Below are positions 9,467 to 18,499 of a DNA stretch of 64,000 bases, piece by piece (within the stretch, counting starts at the first letter, position 1; each line of letters begins with the position of its first letter). Source of the stretch: Saprospiraceae bacterium (GTDB lineage: Bacteria > Bacteroidota > Bacteroidia > Chitinophagales > Saprospiraceae); NCBI GenBank assembly GCA_016711125.1, contig JADJTQ010000005.1:372001-436000 (forward strand). Direction: 5' to 3'. The notes beneath the pieces were generated by a model that was not told the origin of the DNA, ran no database searches, and saw nothing but the letters and a program-made list of their open reading frames with translations. The translations under genes were made by a program, and so were the position numbers.

Positions 9467-10510
9467 ATGAGCATACCATCTTACTTCGCATTCCTGTCGA
9501 TTTATTGTCTTTGTGTGATAGGTGATACGCTCACTGCTCAGTCATCGCCTATTGAACCAATGAAAGTGCTAATCATTGATGGCGAAAGCAATCATGGTGT
9601 ATGGCCAATGACAAGCGTGATGATCAAGGATTATCTGGAGCAAACGGGTCTCTTTACTGTGGATTTCGCTCGAACCCATTATACCTGGCAAGGCCTTCAC
9701 TTTGATAAAAGTATTGGCCTGGAAGATATTACTGCCTTGATTAGTATGTATCCAATACCAGGGGCAAAAACTGAAGCTGTTGAGGAGCCCAAACCCGATC
9801 CGGGTTTTACGCCGAACTTTGGCACATATGATCTGATCGTCAACAATTTTGGCTGGAAAGCTTCGACCTGGCCGGTAGGGACTAAAAAAGCTTTTGAAGA
9901 ATATATGAGAAATGGAGGAGGCATGGTGGTTGTTCATGCTGCCAATAATTCATGGGGTGACTGGGATGAATATAACAAGATGATAGGTCTTGGTGGTTGG
10001 GGTGGCCGCTCGACCGAAAGTGGGCCCTATGTCTATTACAATGACGACGGAATGATGGTCAGAGATCCTTCGGAAGGTAGCTGCGGTTCTCACGGGGCTC
10101 AACAAGAATATGTGCTTACGACCAGAGCGCCCAATCATCCAATTATGATGGGACTCCCGGAAAAGTGGCTACACACCAAAGACGAATTGTACGACCGTCT
10201 ACGCGGTCCGGCTGAAAACATGACGGTTTTGGCTACAGCCTACTCAGATGTAGAAAAAAATGCGCCACCCTGGGCCAAAGATGTGCAGGGTACTGGACGT
10301 CACGAACCCTTACTGATGGCGATTAATTTTGGCAAGGGCCGCATTTTTCATACCGGTCTCGGTCACATGGATTATTCAATGGAATGCGTTGGTTTTATTA
10401 CCACTTTGCAACGAGGGGCAGAGTGGGCAGCCACCGGCCGGGTGACTCAAAAAGTGCCAGCTGATTTTCCTGGAGAAAAAGCCACCAGTAGCAGAAAATG
10501 GAAAAAATAG
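9467..10510 (+). CDS. ThuA domain-containing exported protein
   Basis: A 347-residue protein with a signal peptide (FAFLSIYCLCVIGDTLTAQS) and a class I glutamine amidotransferase-like ThuA fold: MKVLIIDGESNHG at the first strand, FEEYMRNGGGMVVVHAANN in the middle, TKDELYDRL and FGKGRIFHTGLGHMDYS toward the end. ThuA domains occur in trehalose/sugar-utilisation loci and in large secreted sugar oxidoreductase-like proteins, but their reaction is not established. It converges with the PorP/SprF gene and shares a bidirectional hairpin with it. The frame is intact. Confidence 0.9.
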   Translation: MSIPSYFAFLSIYCLCVIGDTLTAQSSPIEPMKVLIIDGESNHGVWPMTSVMIKDYLEQTGLFTVDFARTHYTWQGLHFDKSIGLEDITALISMYPIPGAKTEAVEEPKPDPGFTPNFGTYDLIVNNFGWKASTWPVGTKKAFEEYMRNGGGMVVVHAANNSWGDWDEYNKMIGLGGWGGRSTESGPYVYYNDDGMMVRDPSEGSCGSHGAQQEYVLTTRAPNHPIMMGLPEKWLHTKDELYDRLRGPAENMTVLATAYSDVEKNAPPWAKDVQGTGRHEPLLMAINFGKGRIFHTGLGHMDYSMECVGFITTLQRGAEWAATGRVTQKVPADFPGEKATSSRKWKK

Positions 10511-10525
10511 GATTGAGGTGATGTA

Positions 10526-10559
10526 CCCGGTTTCTGGAATTTGAATTTCAGAGACCGGG
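10526..10559. terminator. Hairpin between convergent genes
   Basis: CCCGGTTTCTG pairs with CAGAGACCGGG around a 12-base loop, with one mismatch. It lies 16 bp after the ThuA stop and 53 bp beyond the end of the convergent PorP operon. There is no strong T-run, so it is either a weak bidirectional terminator or an mRNA 3'-end protecting stem. Confidence 0.55.
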
Positions 10560-10611
10560 CCAGACTTAAAGTCGGCTATTGATTTTCATGGCATCCTGAG
10601 AACGGATTCAA

Positions 10612-11616
10612 TTAATTCCAAATATAGGCCAGACGTAAGCCCAATCGATTACCGACGATGGAACTATTGGCTCCATTCCAAAATCGGTAAGAGAATCCCA
10701 GCCTCCAGTAATTTAATTGAGATTTTACCAATTGAGGTTGCGATGTCAAATTGCGAAACCGCATACCAAATTCCGCATTGGCCAGGTTTCGGGTGTCATA
10801 GCCGGCACCTAACCAGAATGATTTTCGGAAATGATGCCGGAGATTGAAAATGGTCCTTCCCTTGGTTTGAAGATAAAAACTGGGCTCCCAATAGCCATAT
10901 TCAGAGCTGTAAATATTGGCACCAGCCTGAAAAGAAATTGATTTGTTGATCATCCAATTTTCCTCCAATCCCTCAGTCTCCAAAGTAAATAGATGGGGTA
11001 TGGACATTCCCAGGAAAAGATCGTGATATTTAAAAATCCTTTTATTGTAAAAAAGACCCAGACCGGCATCTGGTGATTTTTGATAGTATGCTGATCCTGC
11101 CAACGGATCCCCAAACTGAAGCAATTCAATGCCGGACAAATCTATTTTTTGGTGTTGGTATCCAACCGCTAAACCCAGCCCGAAAACGTCACCTGCTGGA
11201 GATATCCACTGCACACCGGCCCGGCCACTAAATGATAGGAATTCAGTTGGTCCAAATTTGTCGATAAAGCCACCAGCCCCAAAATTCCATTTAAAGGCAT
11301 ATTCTTTTCCAAAGTCCGGGTACCATTGATAGTTGATCATGCCTTGATAAGAACTGGCTCCGTTGGTTAGATTTAGCAACTCTTGATTGAATTGGACTTC
11401 TAAATACTTGGTGTAATACCCGTCGTGACTTAGATACTCAGGATCTGGTAAAGCCGGATTTTGAAAAGCCCGCAATTCATCGAAAGAAAATTCAGTGAAG
11501 GCATCTTGAGCCCATACGGTGCTGACACAAATGAAGTTAGCTATTCCTAGCCCAACGATACCGATGCTCCTGACTGAAACCTTCTGGCATATGCTAATTA
11601 ATGTTTCACTTTTCAT
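10612..11616 (-). CDS. PorP/SprF family type IX secretion membrane protein
   Basis: The start chosen is ATG 11614-11616, which overlaps the previous stop as ATGA and opens a signal region (IGIVGLGIANFICVSTVWAQ). The protein is about 334 residues. The body has the family start block FQNPALPDP, repeated beta-strand pairs with aromatic ends (GMINYQWYP, GLGLAVGYQHQK, FWLGAGYDTR) and ends YRFWNGAN...RLGLRLAYIWN, a typical beta-barrel C terminus. PorP/SprF proteins sit in the outer membrane and help export and attach T9SS substrates with type B C-terminal domains. The gene just before it encodes such a substrate, so the two form a cognate pair. It is the last gene of the protease operon. Confidence 0.9.
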   Translation of the reverse strand: MKSETLISICQKVSVRSIGIVGLGIANFICVSTVWAQDAFTEFSFDELRAFQNPALPDPEYLSHDGYYTKYLEVQFNQELLNLTNGASSYQGMINYQWYPDFGKEYAFKWNFGAGGFIDKFGPTEFLSFSGRAGVQWISPAGDVFGLGLAVGYQHQKIDLSGIELLQFGDPLAGSAYYQKSPDAGLGLFYNKRIFKYHDLFLGMSIPHLFTLETEGLEENWMINKSISFQAGANIYSSEYGYWEPSFYLQTKGRTIFNLRHHFRKSFWLGAGYDTRNLANAEFGMRFRNLTSQPQLVKSQLNYWRLGFSYRFWNGANSSIVGNRLGLRLAYIWN

Positions 11617-13049
11617 GGATCCCGTAAAATAGTCACCATACCAGATTCCTTGGTATCGTTTGAAGTGAAGAAATAGTAGTAAGTTCCGTTCGGCAAAGGT
11701 TGTTGATTCAAATCCACGCCTTCCCATTGATTGGCATAATCTTTTTGTCTAAAGACTTTTTCCCCGTTGCGATTGTAAATGATTAATTCATTAGGTGTAA
11801 TAACGGTAGTTACTAAAATAGGCAGAATAAAAAAGTCATTGACTCCGTCTCCATTTGGAGTAAAAACCCCCGGTGTGACAGCGCCTGCGATAGGGGATAG
11901 GTCAACTTCAACTGAAAACTTACCACTTGACAAGATAAGTAGAGGTACATCTTGATTAGTGATTTCGCAATGATAGACTCCTGGGTATTGACTGGCCGAA
12001 TTAAAAATAGCATTGAGATCCAATTCTGAATCACTTCCTGAAAAAATCGGTTTGCCATCCTTAAACCATTTGTAGTTGTTTTTTTCAATATTCTGATCGA
12101 TGGCGAGATCAATAATGGGCGGTTCAAAGATGGAAAACCTAAGAGAAGTGTCAGCGGTCACCGGTTTCTGTGGGCTGTATCTTTCTGGCTCTATTCCACT
12201 AAACACAACGGAACTAAAAAAGAGATGAAAGTTAGGTAATAGGTCATCAAAAGTGAATCGATTTTTTTGAACCATAAATTTTTCTTCCCGGATTCCGGTT
12301 GAAGTAATCAAGGGTAGAAAATTGAAGTCATTATTTGAAATGTTTACAGAAGTCCCAAAGTTATTAATTGCAAAATTAACCCAGGCGGTGTCGCGGAAAT
12401 GATTTCCATGAACCTGAAAAGTCAGGAAAGAGATTTCTTGAAAAAAGGCTGGCAACCTACCGGAAAAATCATTGTTACTTAAATCCAAGCCAATCAACTT
12501 GTCCAGGTTATCCATCGATGCCGGAATCTCTCCCGTAAAATAATTATTTCTTAAAAACAGAGACTCAAGATTGGTAAGGTTGCCAAGGGTTGAAGGTATC
12601 GGACCCGAGAATACATTATCATTGAGATAAAGACTATTGAGGTTCAGGAGCAATCCAAGCGTTTGAGGGATTTGGCCGGATAATTCGTTGTACGACAGAT
12701 TGAGGGTTTCTAATAAAGTAAGGTTCTGCAATTCTTCTGGAATGGCTCCGAGTAATTTATTTCTTTGAAGGTCCAAATACCTGATACATCGCAGTGCACC
12801 GAGACTGGAATCGGGAATAAATCCTCTGATAGATAGGCCAGCCAGAGTTAGTGACTCAACACAACCCTCTGGATTCAATGTGACTCCTGTCCAATCACTC
12901 AATACAATGGTGGTATCCCAAGGATGGGTAAACATCTCCCGGGCAAACTTCTTCATGGCTCGATAATCCCGCATACTATCACATTCGCATTCCTGTGCCT
13001 GACTCTTAGATGATACAAGGATTACGGACAAAAATATCAGATATCTCAT
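11613..13049 (-). CDS. Leucine-rich repeat surface protein with T9SS type B C-terminal domain
   Basis: The protein has a signal peptide (MRYLIFLSVILVSSKSQA) and a plant-type LRR array at about residues 60-230 (LRCIRYLDLQRNKLLGAIP, LETLNLSYNELSGQIP, LNSLYLNDNVFSGPIP, LESLFLRNNYFTGEIP, LIGLDLSNNDFSGRLP). An Ig-like part follows, then the gliding-motility/CHU_C domain: GVFTPNGDGVNDFF, IIYNRNGEKVF and LPNGTYYYFF. This domain directs T9SS export and surface attachment. It overlaps the caspase gene upstream and the PorP gene downstream by 4 bp each. LRRs commonly bind proteins or peptides, so it may be the recognition arm of the protease system (inference). Confidence 0.92.
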   Translation of the reverse strand: MRYLIFLSVILVSSKSQAQECECDSMRDYRAMKKFAREMFTHPWDTTIVLSDWTGVTLNPEGCVESLTLAGLSIRGFIPDSSLGALRCIRYLDLQRNKLLGAIPEELQNLTLLETLNLSYNELSGQIPQTLGLLLNLNSLYLNDNVFSGPIPSTLGNLTNLESLFLRNNYFTGEIPASMDNLDKLIGLDLSNNDFSGRLPAFFQEISFLTFQVHGNHFRDTAWVNFAINNFGTSVNISNNDFNFLPLITSTGIREEKFMVQKNRFTFDDLLPNFHLFFSSVVFSGIEPERYSPQKPVTADTSLRFSIFEPPIIDLAIDQNIEKNNYKWFKDGKPIFSGSDSELDLNAIFNSASQYPGVYHCEITNQDVPLLILSSGKFSVEVDLSPIAGAVTPGVFTPNGDGVNDFFILPILVTTVITPNELIIYNRNGEKVFRQKDYANQWEGVDLNQQPLPNGTYYYFFTSNDTKESGMVTILRDP

Positions 13050-15232
13050 GGCGTCCGGTTTGATATATAGAAAATGGGTAGATCCTGGTCGATACCTTCC
13101 AGAGGCATGCTGGGAGTTTGTTTCCGGTTGGGATCCTTAAAATAATAATCCACCATTTGCGGCACCCGGTACTTTAAAAACCGGAATACCTCTCCGACCG
13201 TAAGGACCTGATCATTATTTTGGTCGTAGATGTCAGGACTACTTGAGAAGAGTTCTTTAATTGCGGCAGTAAATATGCCATTCTCAAGATCTTTGACTTC
13301 GTACGATGATTGTTGGTCCATGCTCGAACTGATCGCGACCAGACCAGGAGTGGATTGAACGACCCGGAATATAGAGGAGACCAGTTCAGGTGATAACTCG
13401 TCCGGGGCACCCTTGATATTTCCTGATTTGCAGGCATCCAGAAATAAGATCTTTTTTCCCTTGATTTTTGAAATACGACGGATGATCTCGTTTTTGAAAT
13501 TAACGAAGGTGGCAGGATTTTGAAAATCATAATTGGATCCCAGGATGGAAAATTCCTGATTGATAAGTTCTCCATGTGATGAGAAAAACAGAAAAACCAA
13601 ATCCTCATCTTTGATGGGTAATTCGCCAAAACTGTTAAGTTTACTAATGATTTGTTCGGCCCGGGTTTCTTCTTTGGTATTCAAAAGACGATGATAGACG
13701 CTCTCAAATAATCTACCCTCCTGATCAGCGAAAAGCTTGATAAAATCGGAGGCATCTTTATCGGTGTAACTAAGATCTTCATAAACCACGCCAACTGAAA
13801 ATATATAGAGGTTTGGACGTTTAATCATGTTGTATACCGAAAAGGTATCAGCGACGGTCTTTTCATTCTTTCCGACCAGCACGCGTATGGCGTTTTCACC
13901 TTCGTTCAGGTAGAAAGATTTTGAAAACTCATAGCAAAAATGATCTTCCGAGGATTCCGTGAGAACCAGGTTAGTTTGTTCAGGAATTTTTGCAGATGTC
14001 TCTAGTAGATGAATTCGCACATCACTGGGTGATAGGGCCACCTTGCTAATGAGATGAGCAGAAAAATGGTACAGATCAGATTGCGTCTTTAAGGTTGATG
14101 ATGAAGTGTACTGAATTTTTGACAATAAATCACCAAGGGGCTCAGCACAAGGGTTCTGATTAAACTTTAGATATTTGAGCTTAATTTGACCTTTCTTATT
14201 TTTTTGATAAAGAAGAAATAGGTTTCCCAGGGCATCGTTAGATATTCCAAGAATTTTTTCAACCCCTTTTCCGGAAATGCGTTCTTGATGAATCGCCTCG
14301 ATCGGGGTGAACGAATACTTGAAGATCACGATATCCGGAAACCTGGCACCAAATGGAATGATCTCATCAATGCTCCATAAGGTATGTTGGTTTAACCAAC
14401 CAATTTGCCCCGGAACGAATTTTTCCAGATTATTTTGTTCAGTAACTGTGATTAGCGTACCATTTGGTGCCCATCGGACAAAGACCAGATTTGATTGTAA
14501 TGCACGATTGGTAATTCCTTTAGCCAATAGGTCGCCACTAGAATGCAACAATAGCTGAGAAATTGTGCATGCTAAGTTCTCGTAATTTTTATCCCACATC
14601 AGAGTATTTTCTTCATTGTATTTCCGGAGCCGGACGGGATATCTTTCATCATGCATTTTTGAAGACCGGATGAAATACATCTCACCAAATTGATTCCTGA
14701 GTAGTTTTGCGGTTTCGTCCTTTGTACGCTTAGGCATGCTCTCAATTTGATCCAATTGTGAAGACCGGTTTGTGAAATGATAAATGAGAAAATCGGATTC
14801 ATTTTCGACCAGAACCCAGTTGCGATCTGCTTCGGAGATTAGTTGAGTTATTTTTCCAGGCACCGGAAAATCGACCAGAATTTTTTTCAGATTATTATAG
14901 TCATTAGTCAAGTACCAGATTGCGGGGTGACCCAGTGAACTTCCGCCTATCACAATTCGATCATCCGATTTTTTTACAACCAGCGGTATTGCATCGTTGA
15001 CTGGCAGAACTATGCTTTGTTGTTTTTTCTCTAAAAAGTCAATAGTAATAAATTCCCAGTTCGTAGCATTAGTACCGATTATGATGGTTGCATCGTCGTT
15101 AAGCTGCTCCACCAGCGAATACGCCCACTGTTCCTCAGGAAAAATTTCAAATTCTTCTCCGCTCAGAGGTTGGGCCACCAGACAAGTGAAGTAGCCGATG
15201 ATCAGCCAGGCAGGTAAAAGGATCTTTTTCAT
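13046..15232 (-). CDS. Exported caspase-family (C14-like) protease with N-terminal propeller-like region
   Basis: A 728-residue protein with a signal peptide (MKKILLPAWLIIGYFTCLVA). Residues about 25-380 contain repeated strand motifs with W or F ends, consistent with a beta-propeller, although I cannot name the family. About 400-480 is probably an Ig-like domain (EGENAIRVLVGKNEKTVADTF). The C-terminal 250 residues are a caspase fold: NLYIFSVGVVYEDLSYTDKD, His 553 in VFLFFSSHGE and Cys 601 in KKILFLDACKSGN, followed by VAISSSMDQQSSYE and a C-terminal calcium-like loop DQNNDQVLTVGE. Both dyad residues are present, so activity is expected. It is coupled by ATGA overlaps to the papain-type protease upstream and the LRR protein downstream. 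Confidence 0.9.
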   Translation of the reverse strand: MKKILLPAWLIIGYFTCLVAQPLSGEEFEIFPEEQWAYSLVEQLNDDATIIIGTNATNWEFITIDFLEKKQQSIVLPVNDAIPLVVKKSDDRIVIGGSSLGHPAIWYLTNDYNNLKKILVDFPVPGKITQLISEADRNWVLVENESDFLIYHFTNRSSQLDQIESMPKRTKDETAKLLRNQFGEMYFIRSSKMHDERYPVRLRKYNEENTLMWDKNYENLACTISQLLLHSSGDLLAKGITNRALQSNLVFVRWAPNGTLITVTEQNNLEKFVPGQIGWLNQHTLWSIDEIIPFGARFPDIVIFKYSFTPIEAIHQERISGKGVEKILGISNDALGNLFLLYQKNKKGQIKLKYLKFNQNPCAEPLGDLLSKIQYTSSSTLKTQSDLYHFSAHLISKVALSPSDVRIHLLETSAKIPEQTNLVLTESSEDHFCYEFSKSFYLNEGENAIRVLVGKNEKTVADTFSVYNMIKRPNLYIFSVGVVYEDLSYTDKDASDFIKLFADQEGRLFESVYHRLLNTKEETRAEQIISKLNSFGELPIKDEDLVFLFFSSHGELINQEFSILGSNYDFQNPATFVNFKNEIIRRISKIKGKKILFLDACKSGNIKGAPDELSPELVSSIFRVVQSTPGLVAISSSMDQQSSYEVKDLENGIFTAAIKELFSSSPDIYDQNNDQVLTVGEVFRFLKYRVPQMVDYYFKDPNRKQTPSMPLEGIDQDLPIFYISNRTP

Positions 15233-16635
15233 GGACCGATATTTAATGTAAAAAAAATAGGAAGGTAGCTTGTCTCACCAGATACTAGTATTGCTGTGGC
15301 TCCGATGGATTTGGACGTATATTCAACCTTATCAATAAGACAAGTTCCAAAGTCCGAGCCCCTGAAAATTTTGTCATGAATACCCCCTCCCGGATATAAA
15401 TTAATTCGGTGTAAAAAATTTTCCAAATCGGGAAGGAACTCATATCCGTATAGAAGACAGAAAATTTCCTGACCTGACCTCGAAAATTCCCACCAGCCCT
15501 CTTCGGGAATTCTGATTAGAGTATCGCGGTCGGGATATTCCATAGACCAGATAATCCGGATTATTCCGTCAGTATCCAAATTTAGTAGATAAGCACAACG
15601 TCCTTTTTCTACTGAAACGGACAACTCAATGGGTTGAAAAATTTTCACCGGTTCTTTCGGTTCATAGGCTGGCTTCAAATAGTCAAATTCGACAGGCCCA
15701 AATGTTTTATTTTCCTCTTGCCAGGACCCAACCTGAATTGAGGTGGATATCCCTATATCAAGCTTCTGCTGATCTCTCCGAATTCCTTTGGTACCAAGGT
15801 CATTATGTAAGACAAATGCCTGCTGACAAAAAGCTGCAAAATCTGCATAGGAAATATCAATAAACCCTTGCTTGCCCCAGCCAGAACCAAAACTATTCAT
15901 TAGCTCCAGAGTTTGGGTGTCATCATTGTATGCAATAGCCACCATCGCATGGCCACCGGAGCTGTTTGTTTCTACCTGCCATAGGTCCCTATTAACCAGG
16001 TTTCGATATGTGGGAGTGACAGACATTCCAACAATGACGGGATGGCCGGCCGATAGATGGGCTTTGACGGCCTTTATCTTCTCAGAAGCCTCAATGCCTC
16101 GACTAAAAACTCGATAGCCAGGAGTGGATATTCTGTATTTTTTCGCCTCTTCCCCGATATCAGTCAATTGTGGTAAGGCAGCGCACTCAACCGTAGATGT
16201 TGGGTAACTGGATTCAAGACAGTCTCCTTCCTCCTGGAGAAATCTTAGAGCATCGATGATACTGGCTAAAGACTGACAGTCATCTCCTCGTTTTATATGC
16301 TGGTATAAATACATGGCGGAGTGGGCCATTTGATCTGTAATAAAAACCCGATCGGTTATGCCCCGGGCAATCGCTCGTTCTATAGTAAGGGCTCCATAGC
16401 CGACAGCCCAGCCCACACAGGAGGCAATTTTTCCCTGACTGGCCGGAAAGGGGGCAAAGGACTTTAAGCTATAGGACTTTGGAACAAAATGGTCTTTGAC
16501 TTTTTCCAGATTGCCACCAGGCAATATGTCATATAGTGAATCCTCCATAATCAAACCGGTCGATTGGCCAAATATCTCACCATAATGACCCAAGACCAGT
16601 ACCATGAAAATGGCTATGTACGTTATCTCTCTCAT
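15229..16635 (-). CDS. Exported papain-family (C1) cysteine protease with C-terminal DUF4384-like domain
   Basis: A 468-residue protein with a signal peptide (ITYIAIFMVLVLGHYGEIFG). The papain fold covers about 50-270. It has the oxyanion Gln 67 and catalytic Cys 73 in SQGKIASCVGWAVGY (papain spacing of six), His 229 in SSGGHAMVAIAY and Asn 247 in LMNSFGSGWGKQG. There is no obvious propeptide. The last 150 residues (VSVEKGRCAYLLNLDTDG, then WWEFSRSGQEIFCLLYGYE) resemble DUF4384, which often accompanies caspases and kinases in bacteria. It overlaps its upstream and downstream genes by ATGA. It could process the downstream caspase or act beside it; that is inference. Confidence 0.9.
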   Translation of the reverse strand: MREITYIAIFMVLVLGHYGEIFGQSTGLIMEDSLYDILPGGNLEKVKDHFVPKSYSLKSFAPFPASQGKIASCVGWAVGYGALTIERAIARGITDRVFITDQMAHSAMYLYQHIKRGDDCQSLASIIDALRFLQEEGDCLESSYPTSTVECAALPQLTDIGEEAKKYRISTPGYRVFSRGIEASEKIKAVKAHLSAGHPVIVGMSVTPTYRNLVNRDLWQVETNSSGGHAMVAIAYNDDTQTLELMNSFGSGWGKQGFIDISYADFAAFCQQAFVLHNDLGTKGIRRDQQKLDIGISTSIQVGSWQEENKTFGPVEFDYLKPAYEPKEPVKIFQPIELSVSVEKGRCAYLLNLDTDGIIRIIWSMEYPDRDTLIRIPEEGWWEFSRSGQEIFCLLYGYEFLPDLENFLHRINLYPGGGIHDKIFRGSDFGTCLIDKVEYTSKSIGATAILVSGETSYLPIFFTLNIGP

Positions 16636-17355
16636 TGCAACAACATTTGCTCCCAGCGATCCTCTGCTATCGGAAGGCTGTAGATTTTAGAATCGGAAAC
16701 AAGCTGAAAGACTGGAATTAACCGGCCGGTAGCACGTATGGTATAAAATGCCTCAAATCCGTCATCTTTGAAACTACTAATTGTTTCTTTGTACGGGGGT
16801 GAAAAGAACCAGGGAAAGTGTAGAGGTGTCGATTACAAAAGATTCTGTTTTTGCCTCAAAGATCTGTAGTCTGATCTGCGCTAATTCTATTGCGGGATTT
16901 TCTTGGGGAATATATTCTATCCTTACCTGTATAACTTCTTCAAAGAGTGGTATTTCATCACCCCCGGTACCATATAGATCAGGTGGATCAGTAGGGTCGA
17001 TTACGGCCATTTGAGCAGAGCCGGGCGACGCAATAAAATAAAGAGAGGTTATCAAAATTCCCAGGATCAAGGCCGCTGCAATCGATAAATAGCGTTTTAG
17101 TGGAAATGCTGGCTGAGACTCTTTGATATCGAACTTTAATTCCTCATCGTTTATGGTCTGATGCATCCGTTTTACCTCTTCGAGTGAGCTGGAAAGCGAA
17201 GCCCATTCGACACCTTGACGTAATTTTTATGCTCGTCAAATGATTTCTTTAAACCGGGATCATCCACTAATTTTTGTTCGAAGATTTGTTCTTGTCGATA
17301 GATCACCGGATAAATAGGCCTCAAACCACTCTAAATTAGAATCAAAGGTTGCCAT
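16632..17355 (-). pseudogene. Single-span membrane anti-sigma-like protein (three frameshifts in this sequence)
   Basis: Piecing three frames together gives about 240 residues. ATG 17353-17355 opens MATFDSNLEWFEAYLSGDLS, then QEQIFEQKLVDDPGLKKSF, then RQGVEWASLSSSLEEVKRM. The middle frame (ATG 17166) holds the membrane segment IAAALILGILITSLYFIA. The last frame runs through PYKETISSFKDDGFEAFYTI to RWEQMLLQ and stops at 16632. That stop overlaps the next ATG as ATGA, exactly like the other joints of this operon, which argues that the gene is real and that the shifts (one at a C-run near 16799) are errors or very recent. The layout parallels the 237-residue protein at 4182-4895. It starts 2 bp after the sigma-like stop. 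Confidence 0.65.
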
Positions 17356-17357
17356 CA

Positions 17358-18499
17358 CTAATTAATTTGTGTCAATAGATTTTGCCAAATACGGTCCTGC
17401 AACGTGATCATGCACTTGTACTTCCTCTTCTTAACCTGATCTTCAGTTTTTAGAAATTCTTTTTCGGGGATTTTGGAATTCTTTAAAATACTGAGCATTT
17501 CCTTATAACTTTTATGAATAGGCGGCAGTATATTGGTAAGAATAGTCTTACAAGGTTCGTCGAGATTTTTAAGTGCCGATTTGCTTACTTCCAAATAAGT
17601 ATTAAATGATTTTTGATCCATTTCCAGAAGTTTTTCACTCGTTAATGATTTTAATTTTTGCAAACAGTTGAATTTGTGCTCAACAATATCCTTGGTATTT
17701 GGAAACTCCGGATGGTTCATTTTTTTTGCTACTTCCTTAGGACTGAGATTGTCGCTAAATAAATGTTTCAGCATTTTCTGACTTACTGGATCGAGGCTGT
17801 GAAAACATTGATAAACAGCCAGATCAAATTTGTCATCCGCCGTACTCAGCGAGTCAGATTGATTTATGTGGTCGAATTGGTCATCCAGCTGGGTTAACTT
17901 TTTATCATCCCGATATACTTTATGCACCTGCCGGTAGACGATTTCTCTAAAGTATTTAAATATTCTTTTTCTGTCGACTTCATTTGAAGATCCTGGCTCA
18001 AGCCTGAATTTATCGTTTTCGATGTTTTGCAAAAGGATAATCACGCTTTCTTGTAAGAAATCCTGGTGGTCAAGGGAACGGATCGAAAGCGACTGAACCA
18101 GGTATTTTGCATAATTCTGATTTTGAGCAGACAATAAGACTATGCTCAACCTTTCCCTGGCCCGGGCATCATTTCCTTTCAAATTTTTCAGGAGGTAGAA
18201 TGCGGATACCTCGATATTGAGTAAAATATTGTGGGTAATTTTCTTGAAAAGAACGCTTATTGCTTCAACATATCTTTTTCCAGTTTTAAGGTCATCTGGT
18301 TAGCTTCTTCTAATTTTTCCAGCAGGATTACAAAGGCTTCCTGAAAGATCGCATCCGAACGATCTTTCGATGTTAATTCGTTGCGGATTTGATTGATATG
18401 TTTAGCGTACATGATCTTGTATATTTCCTTACGTGTCTGCGAGGTATTTTCCCCTGCTTTACTGTTGATTTCTCGCAAATCCCGTGATTGATTACTCAT
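17358..18499 (-). pseudogene. Sigma-70-like factor with two region 4-like repeats (one frameshift)
   Basis: ATG 18497-18499 opens MSNQSRDLREINSKAGENTS and a first helical part (DAIFQEAFVILLEKLEEAN). That frame ends at 18257. Shifting by one base near 18260 continues as AISVLFKKITHNILLN into the main frame (from 18182), giving about 380 residues. It contains DFLQESVIILLQNIEND and IFKYFREIVYRQVHKVYRD (region 2-like), then CFHSLDPVSQKMLKHLFSDN with LSPKEVAKKM (region 4-like). A second similar block follows: LKNLDEPCKTILTNILPP, SYKEMLSIL, VKKRKYKCMITL. An ordinary ECF factor is about 180 residues. It heads the protease operon and probably controls it together with the membrane protein behind it. 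Confidence 0.6.

Noticed and set aside
9569..9937. Long minus-strand frame inside the ThuA gene
   Set aside because: It is antisense to a well-supported intact gene and has no domain-like sequence. It is a codon-bias shadow.
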